From Batillaria attramentaria (lineage: Eukaryota > Mollusca > Gastropoda > Batillariidae), in NCBI GenBank assembly GCA_018292915.2, contig JACVVK020000150.1, forward strand, positions 774,501 to 838,500: a stretch of 64,000 nucleotides of DNA, written 5' to 3'. Of this stretch, positions 48,663 through 61,256 are shown in pieces. The translations under genes and the position numbers were made by a program. Each line of letters starts with the position of its first letter. The stretch's first letter is position 1. The notes beneath the pieces are model-generated. The model worked only from the letters and a program-made list of their open reading frames with translations, made no database searches and was not told where the DNA came from.

Positions 48663-50902
48663 ATCCCCAAGACAGATCAAACAAAGACAGCACTGGCGGA
48701 GGTTTTCTCAGTCTCTCGTACGCCCTTTTTAAATTTCGTTTAAGAAATCTTCAGCCGTTTTGTCAGTTCTGAAGCTCCATACTGAATTTGTTGTTTTAAA
48801 TCGTCTCGATCCCGACTGCATGACGGTAAACTCAGCTTACACGGTTCCGGTGTATTATCTACGGTCGTAAACATGTTCTCAGCCGGCAAACAAGTGCTAT
48901 TTGTGTAGCAGTTGCAATAATGGTGTGCCGGAGCTGGAAGTTAAATGTGCTTTACGTGATGAACACTGCCACTCACTGTTTTCCATGTACACTATACTGA
49001 GCCCCTACTTCAAATTTCAGTGAGGTATGTGACGTATTCAGTTTTGAAATAGCGCCTCCGTTTACAGTTGGAGTTTTGGGCCCTCCACACAGCCCAACAC
49101 GGGACCCCCCCCCCCCCCCCCCTCCAAGTTGTAAAAAAGAAAACAACGTTAAGCCTTTGATATACATACTAGCCCATTAAAACATTAAAGCGGAACGGAT
49201 TTTATCAGTTTTGATTTTTGGAGGCTATTGTTTATCACTTGTGAAATTATACATGTATATGATAAACAAGTTAGTATAGATACATACCCAACCTGAAGAA
49301 CACTAGAGACGTACATAAACATCATCAGTGTCCATCAGTAATTTAATATCATCAGTGTCCTGGCCAAACCTTCATGTGTGCTATATGATTAGCATAGCAC
49401 GTACAGGTTTGACAAGAACACGGATAATAACGGATATGCCTCCGCGTACACTGATGGCGGTTCATTCAAATAATTCACCCTGATCCCTTCAGATCAGATA
49501 GAAACCCTCCATATAGGTGTATATGTCAGAGAAAGTGAACGGGAGGCGGAGGGACAGATCATTAGACAAATTCCCTGAATCCGCGTGTACAGCATCAAGT
49601 GGATGTAGAGAGTAGGCGGCCCTGAATTAATCACTACAGTGACGGTGTGAGGGCAGGAGCGGCTCCAATGTGCACCTGTCACGCTATGCTGCAGTTCCAG
49701 ACTTTCAACACGCCGGTTAGCATCATACATCCTGCCCACTGTCACACGAGGGAGGACCGACTCTGATCCAGGTTATGCATAAAACATAGGTGTGTCAGGT
49801 GGTCAGCGGCCAGCAACGTACAGACTGAATACATGTAATGGCAGTAGATCTAACAGCTGCCACGTTGACGATATCGCTGAAGTGAAAATGGCCGTCCGGC
49901 AGAGGCAGCGGACAGCTAGTGGTGCCAGTCTTTCCGGCACCCGACTCGTCACTTCTGAATGTTGAATGGATAGGTCAGGGACATGTTCCGATTCGAAATG
50001 CTTCAGAAAGTTAGTGACGTTCATACTTGGGATGGAATGTTTATTACGAAACCATGCAATGATATAATCTATGAAACCTACACGACAGTGCACTTGACTA
50101 TCGACGTTCTCAAAACAAAAAAACAAAAAAATCATGCTCAAAGAACTGGAGATTTTCAGTCACTGGACCGGACCAGCCTCCGTCGAGTGTAAAGGTGGAG
50201 AACATGGCCCTCCAAGACGCGATTTGACCGATGATCCCATATCATAATGCTCGAAATGAAAGTGGTGAAAACCCGGAGAAAGGAAGACAGCCTCAGTGCG
50301 TTAGCGGTGTAAATCAAGCAGGCGGACGGGCGACTGTCGCGATGGAATTGTCATTGTGGGGCGGGGAAATGCGCAACAGGGAAATGTGTGCCGGGAATTG
50401 CCGTCTGTGGTGAATGGTGGCACGGGAAGTATGCAACAGGGAATCGGTGACGGACATAATTGACAGAAACCCAGCCCATTGTCACTCACATCCAGTCTTG
50501 CCTATCGCCATGTACCGTCCTTTTCCCATCGCCCGACGAGCATAAAAAGAGAAGCTCCCGTGCCTCTAAGCTGTACAAGGATGTGCCTGTTTCCACGGTT
50601 CTGATATGAGCAGAATTTTGCGTGATGAATTTTGTGCCCTTTCTTTGTTCGCTAATAAAGCGATAGGTCAGGAGATGGCATTTGATAGACGTCACCTTCC
50701 TACAACAAACAAGCGGTCAATTACGCAGGAGGGTGTGCAGCTGATCCTCTGGCAATGGCCACGGTCTCCAGGGTCGACCTACGAACAAAGACTCCATATC
50801 CGTGGCGGAGATAGAGTCCTTGCTATAGAGAGCCGAGCGTCAACCTGCTGGCAATCTTCCAGACTTCAGTCTTTTCTCACCAAGATGATTATGATCATCA
50901 CA
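48384..50902. other. No gene seen
   Basis: Holds the (CA)n block at 48580-48660, a poly-C at 49107-49122 and short direct repeats of CATCAGTGTCC near 49320-49360. No domain found. Confidence 0.5.
48580..48660 (+). repeat. (CA)n microsatellite
   Basis: About 40 uninterrupted CA units. Confidence 0.97.
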
Positions 50903-51073
50903 GGGTGGAAGGGTGGGTGTTTGGGAGTTTAACGTCCTGTGCCACCACTTAAGGGTGATACCAAAGACGGGGCAACGAGAAAAAGACCAGCACAAATATT
51001 TGGCCCCAGCCGGGATTCGAACACACGACCCGAGCATTGAGAGTCCAACTCGCTACCATTCGGCTATCCCGGC
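50903..51073 (-). mobile_element. SINE A, full copy
   Basis: Minus orientation: GGTGGGTGTTTGGGAG tail, TTTAACGTCCTGTGCCACC, CAGCACAAATATTTGGCCCC, antisense B box GGGATTCGAACACACG and head CGCTACCATTCGGC. No convincing target duplication seen. Confidence 0.87.
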
Positions 51074-52128
51074 TATCAGTAATCATGGCAGCTTTTTGGC
51101 TGATACTATACATTACATATAAACTGTTGGCTTGACGAAAAGTCGATTCTCTAGGAAGTGTAGTATGTATTTATGCAGTGACTTAAGTTACCCGGCCTGA
51201 AGATAGTATGTCTGCGTGACTGATAGATTTCGTTGATTCCCATTCAGTTGTTCATTGCTTTGAGGTCACTACTGGCTTGCACCAGTTCGAAAATATAGTC
51301 TTTGGGTCGTAATAACTTATCAAACCTCTGAACACTTAACTGCATTTTCGGGGCCTTTCAGAACAATGCATGTAGAATTACGCAATCACACCACGGAGAC
51401 CGTGCCGGCTTTCACCTCTGTGAATCCTGACAAAAATACAAAGACTTGAAAAGATACACTGAGTTAATTACAGACACTGTACTTATGTGTATTACGCATT
51501 CGGCTGAATCCATTCCGTGAGGCCATATCAGTCTGTGTAACACAAATCATGTTCGTCAGCAGTTCTTCAACACCGTGGCCACCCTGCAGTCACGTGGTAG
51601 CATGGCAGAACTGTATATGTATACTACGACCACTTTTATCAGTTTCTGTCTAAAAGCACAACTCCACAGTGAAGGCAGAACGTCAAAACAAACAGAGAAG
51701 GTTGATGTATATCGGTAGGCAGGGCGAATGTCGACAGTTAATTTGCTGCCGTGCTGTAAGGACTGGACTTGGCAGATGATAATGCCAGCAGATACAGGAG
51801 CCGGATAAAACGATGGTGCCGATATGTAAACAGCATCTTCGCGGGGGGTCGCGTGAGGGTGAGGATCCGGAATACAATCGACTTGCCTCCTTCTGAAAAT
51901 GAGATTAGAGGTTGGCCGGGGCAAGGGAGGTTTGCTGCCTTCACCACTCACCAATCATCCGCCTTCCGCCGCCACAGCCAGTATCGATGATACACGGGGT
52001 CATGGCGGGAGGGGGACGGGCAGCTGGAAGAGCGTGATGGGGGTGACAGTGGTTGATAAATTGTCTACATCCAACTCTCTGTGGACTCACATCAATGAAC
52101 AAGAAATTCAGTTGCTGCGACAACATTT
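51074..52128. other. No gene seen
   Basis: Mixed sequence; open frames up to 135 residues on both strands without recognisable domains. Confidence 0.5.
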
Positions 52129-52493
52129 GGGTCGGTCGGTAGTCGTGTCGTTAAGATTTCGCCACCAACGCGACAGGTCAGGTTCGAGTCCCACTCGGGC
52201 AAAAATGTTTCCTTCTTGTATGTGGCGCCGTTCATTCGGGTCGATCGTCGGAGGTTCTCTCCGGGTGCTCCCTCTGCTTTGGAAATGTTCAGCCCACAAA
52301 ATTTGAAAATAAATGCAATACTAAATTCCGAACTTAAATTTGCTGAGCGGACTCGTTGCACCACAGGATTGCAGTGTGTGAGAATATGTGGGATTCACGT
52401 GAGCGTGAGTGTTGGGTTCAGTTCGCGGCGCTTTGAGCCAGTTCAAGAACTGGGGAAAACGACAATATACACTTAATATCATTAATATCATTA
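52129..52493 (+). mobile_element. SINE B, copy 2
   Basis: Head with GTCGTTAAGATTTC (degraded A box) and B box GGTTCGAGTCCCACTCGGGC. The body is the same as copy 1 (CTGCTTTGGAAATGTTCAGC, GCGCTTTGAGCCAG) and ends in an ATCATTA-type simple tail. Confidence 0.87.
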
Positions 52494-52701
52494 TTTCCAG
52501 CACCTTTCAGCTAGTTTAATCGCGTGGTCACTTATCGCTCAATGCGGTGTATGTGTGTGTGCTGGGGGGGTGGGGGGTGCAATTGTTTCTTGTCCTATTT
52601 ATTACTTGACCTACCACATTATCACACGTGTCAGCCTAAACCAGCCATAAGTTCACAAGCAGTCATTCTTAAATGATTATGGCATTTACTACCTGAGTAA
52701 G

Positions 52702-52981
52702 ACATTCAGTACCTGGCCAGCATTATCCTCCAATGAACATTCAGTACCTGGCCAGCATTATCCTCCAATGAACATTCAGTACCTCGCCAGCATTATCCTC
52801 CAATGAACATTCAGTACCTCGCCAGCATTATCCTCCAATGAACATTCAGTACCTCGCCAGCATTATCCTCCAATGAACATTCAGTACCTCGCCAGCATTA
52901 TCCTCCAATGAACATTCAGTACCTCGCCAGCATTATCCTCCAATGAACATTCAGTACCTCGCCAGCATTATCCTCCAATGA
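52702..52981 (+). repeat. 35 bp minisatellite, 8 units
   Basis: Unit ACATTCAGTACCT[G/C]GCCAGC followed by ATTATCCTCCAATGA, eight times. The first two units have CTGG and the other six CTCG at the variable site. There are no other differences, so expansion is recent. Confidence 0.97.
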
Positions 52982-52983
52982 AC

Positions 52984-53972
52984 AAACTCGGACTTTTCAA
53001 TTGTTTGCTCTGTTTTTACTGTATGTCTGTACACGTAATCAGAACGGCCTGGAGTATATGAGTCCGTTAGTTTAATCAACATCTGGTATCCATGCTGTAA
53101 TCTTGTATTCATCGTGCAGGTTGAAACCAACATCAGCAGTTTACGCTGCTGAGACATTTATGTGCCATGCAGTAGGGGCCATGATGCAAGTGTTTGCTTG
53201 GTGGGAAATAGCGCAGGTGTTCACGGAAACTTTAAACGCTTCCTCATGATCGTGATTATACAGTAGATAAAATGTCTACGTCTGCCCGCCCCATCCCAGT
53301 CTCTCTCGGGTGTTTAGGCACTATTCATTTTCGCTGATACTGGTTTGATTACTATAAACCGCATAACGATTTACTCGCACAAATGGTAGTCAGCCGTTTT
53401 ATGTTTTTCCTGATTCAACCGCCCCATTATTTCGTTAGATGATTCTGTAGGATGTAGTAGTGCTAGTTTCAGTCGGTCATGCCGGTTTGTTTGGTTTTTG
53501 GTTCTTTTGTTAGTAAGGTTTTTTGTTTGTTTGTTTGTTTGTTTTTCAATTATTGGCTAATTATCGGTTCTCAGTGTTACCGACGCAGCTGATTTTTCCT
53601 CCTCAGTTTCACCATTTTTTTTCAGTGTTTTTGGAAATGTTCCTCAGTGAATATTGACTACGGAGTTGCGGACACCAATGGCCGTGGTGCAGGATGCTAG
53701 AAACTTGACTATAGATGTACGTGTAGTTTTCACCTCAGTTTTGAGTGAAGCCAGAAAAACGTCAAGCGCTTTCTTCCAGTAATTAGCGCGATGAGTGAGT
53801 GGAGGAAGTTCAACCATTGTCTCTATCCTTCAAAGGCGGCGTACTTCATGTATCCTGTGCTGACGGCTACCGGTGTGTTAAGTAGTGTGAACGTCATGAC
53901 CTGCAAGCTGAAGACGGATGCTCATCCACAACAGCCTTGTTCCTTCTTATCTAAATGTGGTTCTCTCAATCT

Positions 53973-54024
<52 letters not shown>

Positions 54025-55308
54025 GCACGCACGCAAACACACACACACACGCACGCAAGCACACACACACACACACACACGCACACTTTCGTGGAAGTGC
54101 AATAGGTCATCGGTGGCAGTACGAGTACCTACAGTCATCTTGATATTCAGATCTCGATACGTATGCGTCGTAGACTCCAAAACGAGCTTGTTGTTTGTTT
54201 GTTTTCTTTAAATAGTGTTTGCTTGTTTATGGTGTTACTGAACTTGTTGTTTTGTTTTCTTCTAGTTTTTGCATTGCCAGGTGTTTGTCAGTTTTGTTTT
54301 GTTCGGTGTGGCTGGGGTTTGATTTGATTTATAATTTGTTGTTGTTGCTGCTGTTTTTTTCTCTTCTTGGTCATGATCCAGGTCATATCAATAATGACAA
54401 GCCTTTGTCTCCACCCAAGTTCGACTTCAAAACATGGCCAAGGTGACCTATATTGTTTTCCGGACTGAGATATGCATCAACTAGCGGTTTCCATCACAGC
54501 TTGTTGTTTGAAAGGAAAGCATCGTTTTGACAGTTGGCCTTGGCACGCACTCATTGACGTACCCGGCACTCACCCCGGATGCTCTGACCTCAAAACCGTA
54601 TAATGACTTTATGTCTGTTAGAACATTAGCCTTAAAAACTCTCTCCAACAATTGTTTCTATGGTTACAAGACATGACGTGAATCTATCGGCAACATAATG
54701 CTTTGTTGACTTGCATTCATGGTTGACCTTCCTTCTCGTCTGCGAGAAAAATCCATCTTATTTTTCATCAGTGCCTGGCAAGCGTTCAATGTCTATGTAT
54801 GATGAGCCGGCTTACCTGTCGATTACACATCACTTCATCGTACCAGCAGACAGGCAAGGCAAAACAGTGAATGACGGAAAACATCCTTATGTCGCGTGCA
54901 AGCAAAGGACACTAAGGACGCTGCACTTGTCAACACTACTCGACACGCAGAAAACAAATGTTATACAACCGACACAAAAAGTCGGGCACGAGCTGACTGA
55001 CGTAATGAATCAATAAAGGCTATGGTTCATTCTTTCACTGTCAATAATCAAATAGAGTCAACCTATATGCACCTGTACAAGTTCAGTACGGCAGAGATCG
55101 CCTTTTGTTTGCAGCCCGCAAAATGTTCAGTAGCGCTAAATACTTTGGTTTAACTTGTTTTGTCTGGCCGGCCAGTATCTGTCAAGTGCCGTCCCTGACT
55201 TTATGCCCATACCACCTTTGCCGCATGCGCCATTGCTGACAATGAACTACCATATCTATTCAGCGTAACTTGAAGAGGATGCGTCGCTTCAAGAACCAAT
55301 CCATTTTT
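52984..55308. other. No gene seen
   Basis: Contains a (TTTG)n run near 53524-53543, the (CA)n/(CGCA)n block at 53977-54082, and AT-rich unique sequence. Confidence 0.5.
53977..54082 (+). repeat. (CA)n and (CGCA)n microsatellite
   Basis: CA runs with CGCACGCACG interruptions. Confidence 0.95.
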
Positions 55309-56902
55309 AAGTTGTTTCTCTATAGAGAAACAACTTTATGAGACGGGGCAGATTTGGCTACGCGCAGCAGCAAGTTTCAGTGATACAAAACAAGACTGTG
55401 ACGTTTCTCCACTGTGACACAATACTTTCTTTCACGCACACAGTGACGTAACGAAATCTGCGTCATAGACACCTTACGTGCACACTTTGCTGCTGCGTTC
55501 TTTTTGGCGGGAGTTGACGTGTGTGTGTGTGTGTGTGTGGACCACAGACGTATAGATCGATGGTGTGGACGGATGTAATGATGGCTATCTGCTAAACCAC
55601 CTCGCCGGACAGCTTTTTACTTTGAGATAAAATGGGCAGTCATATTCTCCAGAGCTATTTTTCACGATTTTTAGCCTGCCGCATTTTGAGAACAGTTATC
55701 GCCGATTTGAAAAAATCGGTCATGTCACGAAATTTTTCGAAAAAAATGTTCAAATGGCTTCATTTTCTGAAATTGGGAAGATCATCCAATTATACTACCT
55801 GTTTTCGTAGCACAGCTCTGTAGCTCTGACATGTTTTGTGTAAGAAAAATATTTCCGAGGTAGGGGTGGTTTGCATATAAGGCCAAATATCTATGAAACG
55901 ACTGCTTCAAATTACTCATCATTCCGGTATTTTTGTCACTTGTGCCAACTGCACATATGACATGAACTACTGCACTATTATAGCTTTAGTATTAAGAATA
56001 GCAGAGCTTTTAGATAAACAATTTTTTTCGCGAGAAGCGCCGGTCAAAAAAGTTCCAATTTTGCAATTTCGTAAGTACAATCCAAGGCACTTAAGTCCAC
56101 GTTTCATCAGCTCTCTAGATCTTCCAGATTTTATGTCAAAATTAATTCAGTCACGGAAGCCACAAAAGCAACAAGGAAATCACAAGATATGTAGAAGTAT
56201 CATCTGTCAGACGAGCAGCGTGAGACTGACGTCAAATGTTTGGTTCACAGACAAAATCTGCAAGTATCGTCACTGCTTCCGACATTTCATCAGCCCTCTA
56301 GATCTTCAAGATTTCATGTGAAAAATAATTCAGTCGGAGAAGTCACAAAGCCAACAGGGAAATCACAAGACATGAACAAGCATCCTCAGACCATCTCAGT
56401 GCTAGAGGTCAAAAGACGTCAAAAGTTTACTTCGCGGAATTGACGTCATCTCTCTCTCTCTCTGTATGACGACCTGCCTGAGGCTGACGTCAAATGTTTA
56501 GTTCACGGAACTGACGCCTCTCTCTCTCTCTCTCTCTCTCTCTGGGGAGCCAGGGTGGCCGAATGGTAGAGCGTTGGACTTTCAATGCTTGGGCCGAGAG
56601 TTCGAATCCCGGCCGCTGGGGCCAAATATTTGTGCTGGCCTTTTTCTCGTTGCCCCCCTTATGTGGACGTTAAACTCCTAAACACCCACCCTCTCTCTCT
56701 GCCTCTCTCCCTCTCTCTCTCCCCCTTCTTCCCCCACCCGGCCCCACACCCAGTCACGTGGCTAATCGGTCGAGGTCGTAGAGGATCTAGTGTCATTGGT
56801 AGAACTTGGAGAGGGGAGAACCGGCAACAATAACAACAAAACAGACAAAATAAAATGAAGCTTGGAGAAACAACTTTGTAGGACGGGGCCGTTCCTCCTT
56901 GT
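55309..56902 (-). mobile_element. Palindrome-tagged repeat, copy 2 (inverted)
   Basis: Starts at a perfect 28-base palindrome (55309-55336, AAGTTGTTTCTCTA and its complement) and ends GGAGAAACAACTTTG...CCGTTCCTCCT. Read on the minus strand it follows 18031-21198: the GCAGCAG/TGACGCAGA block, GT/CA run, GATAACT block, then the tandem ATTCAGTC pair (about 56143 and 56325). It lacks the 1.8 kb inner insertion. A SINE A copy sits in its CT-rich right part (56544-56690). Confidence 0.65.
56544..56690 (+). mobile_element. SINE A, plus-strand copy with clear tRNA-like head
   Basis: Head GGTGGCCGAATGGTAGAGCG (A box), B box GAGTTCGAATCCCG (56598-56611), then GGGGCCAAATATTTGTGCTGG, GGACGTTAAACTCC and tail AACACCCACC. 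A ~25-base body segment present in other copies is deleted. It lies inside a (CT)n run, so the target duplication cannot be told from the repeat. Confidence 0.88.
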
Positions 56903-57740
56903 TATTGCTGCAAGGGAACAGAACAAGTTCAGCAGTCATGTCTACTCTCTCCACATAATCATTTTCTCGTCTTCAAATGGCAGCAAGTAAACCCGGCAGA
57001 TGTTCCAAGCGTGCTTTTTGAAAGGTCGAATTCTGAGCCGCTGGCCAGCAACCTGCCGAGACACATTCTTAATACCTATTAAATCAGCATTTAATCTAAA
57101 GTACTTGCATGTCAACGTACAACGTATGTTCTTCACGCGCTCGTCAGCAGCTAATGCTAGACGGCAGCCAGCGATCTTTTCGACACTGTTGTACCTTAGC
57201 AAGTTCCAGACTCAAGTTTTTACCGGCGGCCGCCCGAGGACAGCCCGATACGGCCGGACATGTTATGAATACATACCACAGTCGGAACAACAAAATTATA
57301 TACATATAGCTCTGATGCATACATGCCTTCCTACACTGGACCAAACAATATTCCCTTCCAGATCCACCAGACCAGTATAGTAGACCATACTCGCCATCAG
57401 CGTGCAGGCAGTCCGTCCCAGAGCACGCTAGTGTTCCATCTCCTCAGTCTCCGTATATATCAGCACTCAGTGTCTGTGCAGCTTCCGTCTGATGATGCCA
57501 TTGCATATTCAGAACAGTGGCCAGAAAATAGTAATGAATAGTCTGCGCAAAAAAGAAAGAAAAAATTTCGTGATTTTTGTGCAGTACTAGTAAACGTGGG
57601 CAAGATGTCGGGCCTCAAGAAGTAACGGTGGTTACATCTGGAAAACAGATTATGCTAAAGTTTGGTCAACTCACTGAAATACATACTTTAGCTTACACCG
57701 CAAACTGAAACGCTTTGTTCTGTCTTTGAATATAGGTGAA

Positions 57741-57793
<53 letters not shown>

Positions 57794-60610
57794 CGCGCGC
57801 GTAGTGTACTTCGCTCAGTGTACTCAGAGGAACCCCGGGCTCATTCTGGCGGGGGGAAAAAATCGGAAAAGTTGGAGCTCATTCAGTGTCCTTTACCACC
57901 ACGTATCGCCAAGCAGGGAGACCAGAAAGCACTTACTACACAAAGCCATATATCATCAGCCCGGACAAATTAGCTAGTCTGCTGGAAACGTGTTTGTGAA
58001 ATGGACCGTTCATTACATCGTCATGGCACCAAGTCATGTGACTGAAACGCACAACAACAATTAAACGTACATAGGGCCCGGAATACATGACGTACCGTAT
58101 GTTTGAGTGGTAGGGTTCGATGTTGGGCAATTCACTATTCACTGCATGTAGTCTTGCATATTCACACATTACTAACTAGTCCTAGCAACAGTGACATCCA
58201 CAGATTGTTATATCCAATGTTGTGGCGTAACAACACAAACTGACCGTGGTCTCAAGTTTGGTGTTTATTTGAAGGACCACTTTTGGCGAGTGTGCCTAGT
58301 TTGTAATGATTTTGTTGTCACGAAAAACATGATTTCGTGATTTTGTATTTATAGGGCAAGGTGTATGCCAGGGGGTTGCAACAGGAGGCAAACTGCTAGT
58401 GAAGCTGGGACTTTTTGCGCATATGGCATGCTGAGGTGACGCGAGTGGATTTAAGTGAAGTGGCTTTCTGGCCTAGACAGAAAGTAGACTCCAGTGAGGC
58501 CTGAGCGGAAAGGACACATTCGAATTTTTCCTGTCAGGTGCGTGCACCAAAATTGAAGCATTTTTAGGGGTGACTATGATGCCTGAGGCCAATAAGGGAT
58601 TATAGCGGTATTTGTGGCATGAAACCTGTATGGTGTCGATTCTTCTTCAGGCAATATTTAATCAGCTCACTGTAATTGTTTGTGTGGCTGTACCAACGAC
58701 ATTATAATCAGCTACGTTTGACCCTTGGTTACCATCGCACAGTTTGTAAACAGACTTTGACACGCAGATGATCGGTGTGTGGCAAGAAAATGGCAGCGGA
58801 GGGAGGGAGGGAGAGAAGGGGTGGGAGGGGTGTCCACGGCGCGGCCACAAGCTTGGTGTTGCCCCGGTCCGTGTGCCAGTAACGCAGGCGGCACCAATCA
58901 ATATACATGGGCCTGCTCCCCCGTGCCTCCTACATCAAACACGGCATTCATATTCCATTAGCAGTGTTCAATAATCGTCCTCCACGACTCAATAGAAGCG
59001 CGCGGCCTCGTGTGAAAGAAAGGTGGATTTGATCGAATTGTGACATTTGCATATCTGCTGTACGTGTATGCCCAAGGTGCGCTGCTTAACCCCAGTAACC
59101 GTGTATGCACGCTGCCAAGCCCTGGTGGAGTTCTGCCGACCAATTTCACTTTCCCTGGGCTGGCAGCCTGAAATATGGGATCGCCTACGAAAGGCTGGGT
59201 TACGTCAAAAGAAAAAAACAGAAATCGATTAAGCTGCAATTTTTTTCCAAGTCCCTGAAAACACACTCGTGTAGCATTTCTGTTTTGAGCTAGGTAAGCC
59301 TGTTTGAGATGGACTGTGGATCAATGTAGTGGCGCGGTCAGCTGGGCGGGAAAGGACGAGCTGTAGCGAGGTGTCAAGGGGAGGGGCGCACGGGAGGAGC
59401 GACAAGACACACTGTTTTCCCTGACACCTGTCCCAGCTATCACCATGGCAACCGACAGACAAAATGGAGAGACGGGCTGGTAGGGCAATGAGGTGGGTTT
59501 TTGTAAGGAACTCGGTACGTTCTGTAGGTGCGGTAGGTACATGTACGCCAGGAAAGGTAGATTATCGTGTGCCGCTTATTCGCATGCGATCGCCACAAAA
59601 CTGCTTTCAAATTTATCGCGCATTCCAGCTCAGTCGAAGATAAATCAGTACAAAGCATCCGTATTCAGCTGACCTCGGCGACTTCGAAAAACAGAGAGAG
59701 AGAGAGAGAGAGGGAGCCGGAGAGAGAGGTGTTACGCAATAATACACGTTGGTGTACAATCGATTATAACCGTACAAAACATGTTTCCATTAGTGTAACG
59801 CCTTAGCTTAAGTTTATTTAAAGAGAATTGTGTGGTACCATCCACCCTTTCACGGCTGACTCGCACGTCAGTACACCCTCGAAAAGAAAGAACAAAATGC
59901 TTTCTGAATCTAAGGAGTGTTCTCGACGTTCCTAAAATGGTGCCGGTCTATAACGAGATGCACTACTGAGTTACGTGAGGAAGGCGTGTATAGATGTGAG
60001 GGGTTTTCACATGAACACTGTGATCGATAAGTGGCCCGCTTACTTCCAACGAGGCTGTTAGGCGCGCCCCGCCGTCTGCTGACTCACCCATGGTCACTGT
60101 GGGCCCTGCTCTCTACGGCCAGACCAGGCCATGCAGCACCTCCTCTTGGTACTTCGCTTCCCTTCCCTTCCCCTGTTCACTTCCCGCGCCTTCGCCCCTG
60201 CTACCAGCCGCACCAAGACCAGCGCCAGTTAGGGTCGCGCACTTTCAACTTAGGATTATCCCCTGTCTGTCTTTACTGCACTCCAGTGGCGGTCCAGCAA
60301 CTGAGGGCGTGAACACTGCACAATCTGAAGCTGTCAGGACTAAAGACTAGAGAACACGGAGTCTGCATACAGCAACAGACTGGGAGTGGGTGGGGATGGG
60401 GATGGTGATGGTGGTGGTGGTGATGGAAGCACTGACAAAGATCAATAGTGTATACATGACAGCCCAGACGTCAACACCCACGCCGTGTTCAGAATAGCAA
60501 GAAATGTCCAGAGGTTCGTAAGCATGAATGTAAAAAGACGCAACTTCGTCGATATCTACAGGAAGTGAATTAACAGTGAAAAACAGGAGCGCCTACGTCG
60601 GCTAAATGAA
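56903..60610. other. No gene seen
   Basis: Includes (GT)n/(GC)n at 57744-57801, a (GA)n run near 59692-59712, and a GC-rich stretch 60050-60300. Open frames up to 126 residues lack domains. Confidence 0.45.
57744..57801 (+). repeat. (GT)n then (GC)n microsatellite
   Basis: About 20 GT units followed by about 8 GC units; the GC run could form Z-DNA. Confidence 0.93.
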
Positions 60611-60675
60611 GCACCGGTGTTGCGAGGCGGAGTACGGGACTCAGGGAGTAGGGTTTCGTGTCTGTAACGAGGCGG

Positions 60676-61241
60676 GTGGGTGGGTGTTTGGAGGTTTAAT
60701 AATAATAATAATAATGAGCATTGTATAGGCGCTTTACGCAATTTCTTGAATCGGCTCAAAGCGCCGCGAACTGAACCCAACACGCACGCTCACGTGAATC
60801 ACACGCATTCTCTCACACACTGGACATAAACACATTACAATCACGTGGTGCGAAGGGTCAGCTCAGCTATTTAAATTTCGGAATTTAGAATTGCATTTAT
60901 TTTTGAAATTTGGTGGGCTGAACATTGCCAAAGCAGAGGGGGAGGAATCCGGAGTACCCGAAGAGAACCCCCGACTATCGGCCCGAATGAACGGTGCCAC
61001 ATACGAGAAGGAAAAATTCTTTGCCCCGAGTGGGACTCGAACCCCTGACCTCTCGCATTGGTGACAAGTCTCTTAACCACTAGACCACCGAACGTCCTTT
61101 TCCACCACATACGGGTGATATCAAAGACGGGGCAACGATGAAAAAGCCAGCACAAATATTTGGCCCCAGCCGGGATACGAACTCACGATCCAAGCATTAG
61201 AAGTCCAACGCTCTACCATTCGGCCACCCCGGCTCCCCTAG
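60676..61241 (-). mobile_element. SINE A interrupted by SINE B, with 13-base target duplication
   Basis: SINE A parts are 60676-60699 (tail GTGGGTGGGTGTTTGGAGG) and 61091-61241 (AACGTCCTTTTCCACC to CGGCCACCCCGGCTCCCC). TGTAACGAGGCGG flanks the whole on both sides (60663-60675, 61242-61254). The break falls inside the conserved TTTAACGTCC word of SINE A. Confidence 0.92.
60700..61090 (-). mobile_element. SINE B, copy 3, inside SINE A
   Basis: On the minus strand the head is CGGTGGTCTAGTGGTTAAGA (A box) and GGGGTTCGAGTCCCACTC (B box), the best preserved of the three copies. The body ends GCGCTTTGAGCCGATTCAAG, a region with AAATTGCGTAAAGCGCC, and a (ATT)n tail. That tail resembles 3' ends of L2-type LINEs; this is inference. 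Confidence 0.92.
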
Positions 61242-61256
61242 TGTAACGAGGCGGAG

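Noticed and set aside
56544..56620. tRNA gene (Ser/Leu-like head)
   Set aside because: Same reason: it is the head of SINE A, with no paired acceptor stem and a SINE body following.
61021..61090. tRNA gene on the minus strand
   Set aside because: A and B boxes are good, but the acceptor stem does not pair and the sequence continues into the SINE B body, so it is the SINE head.
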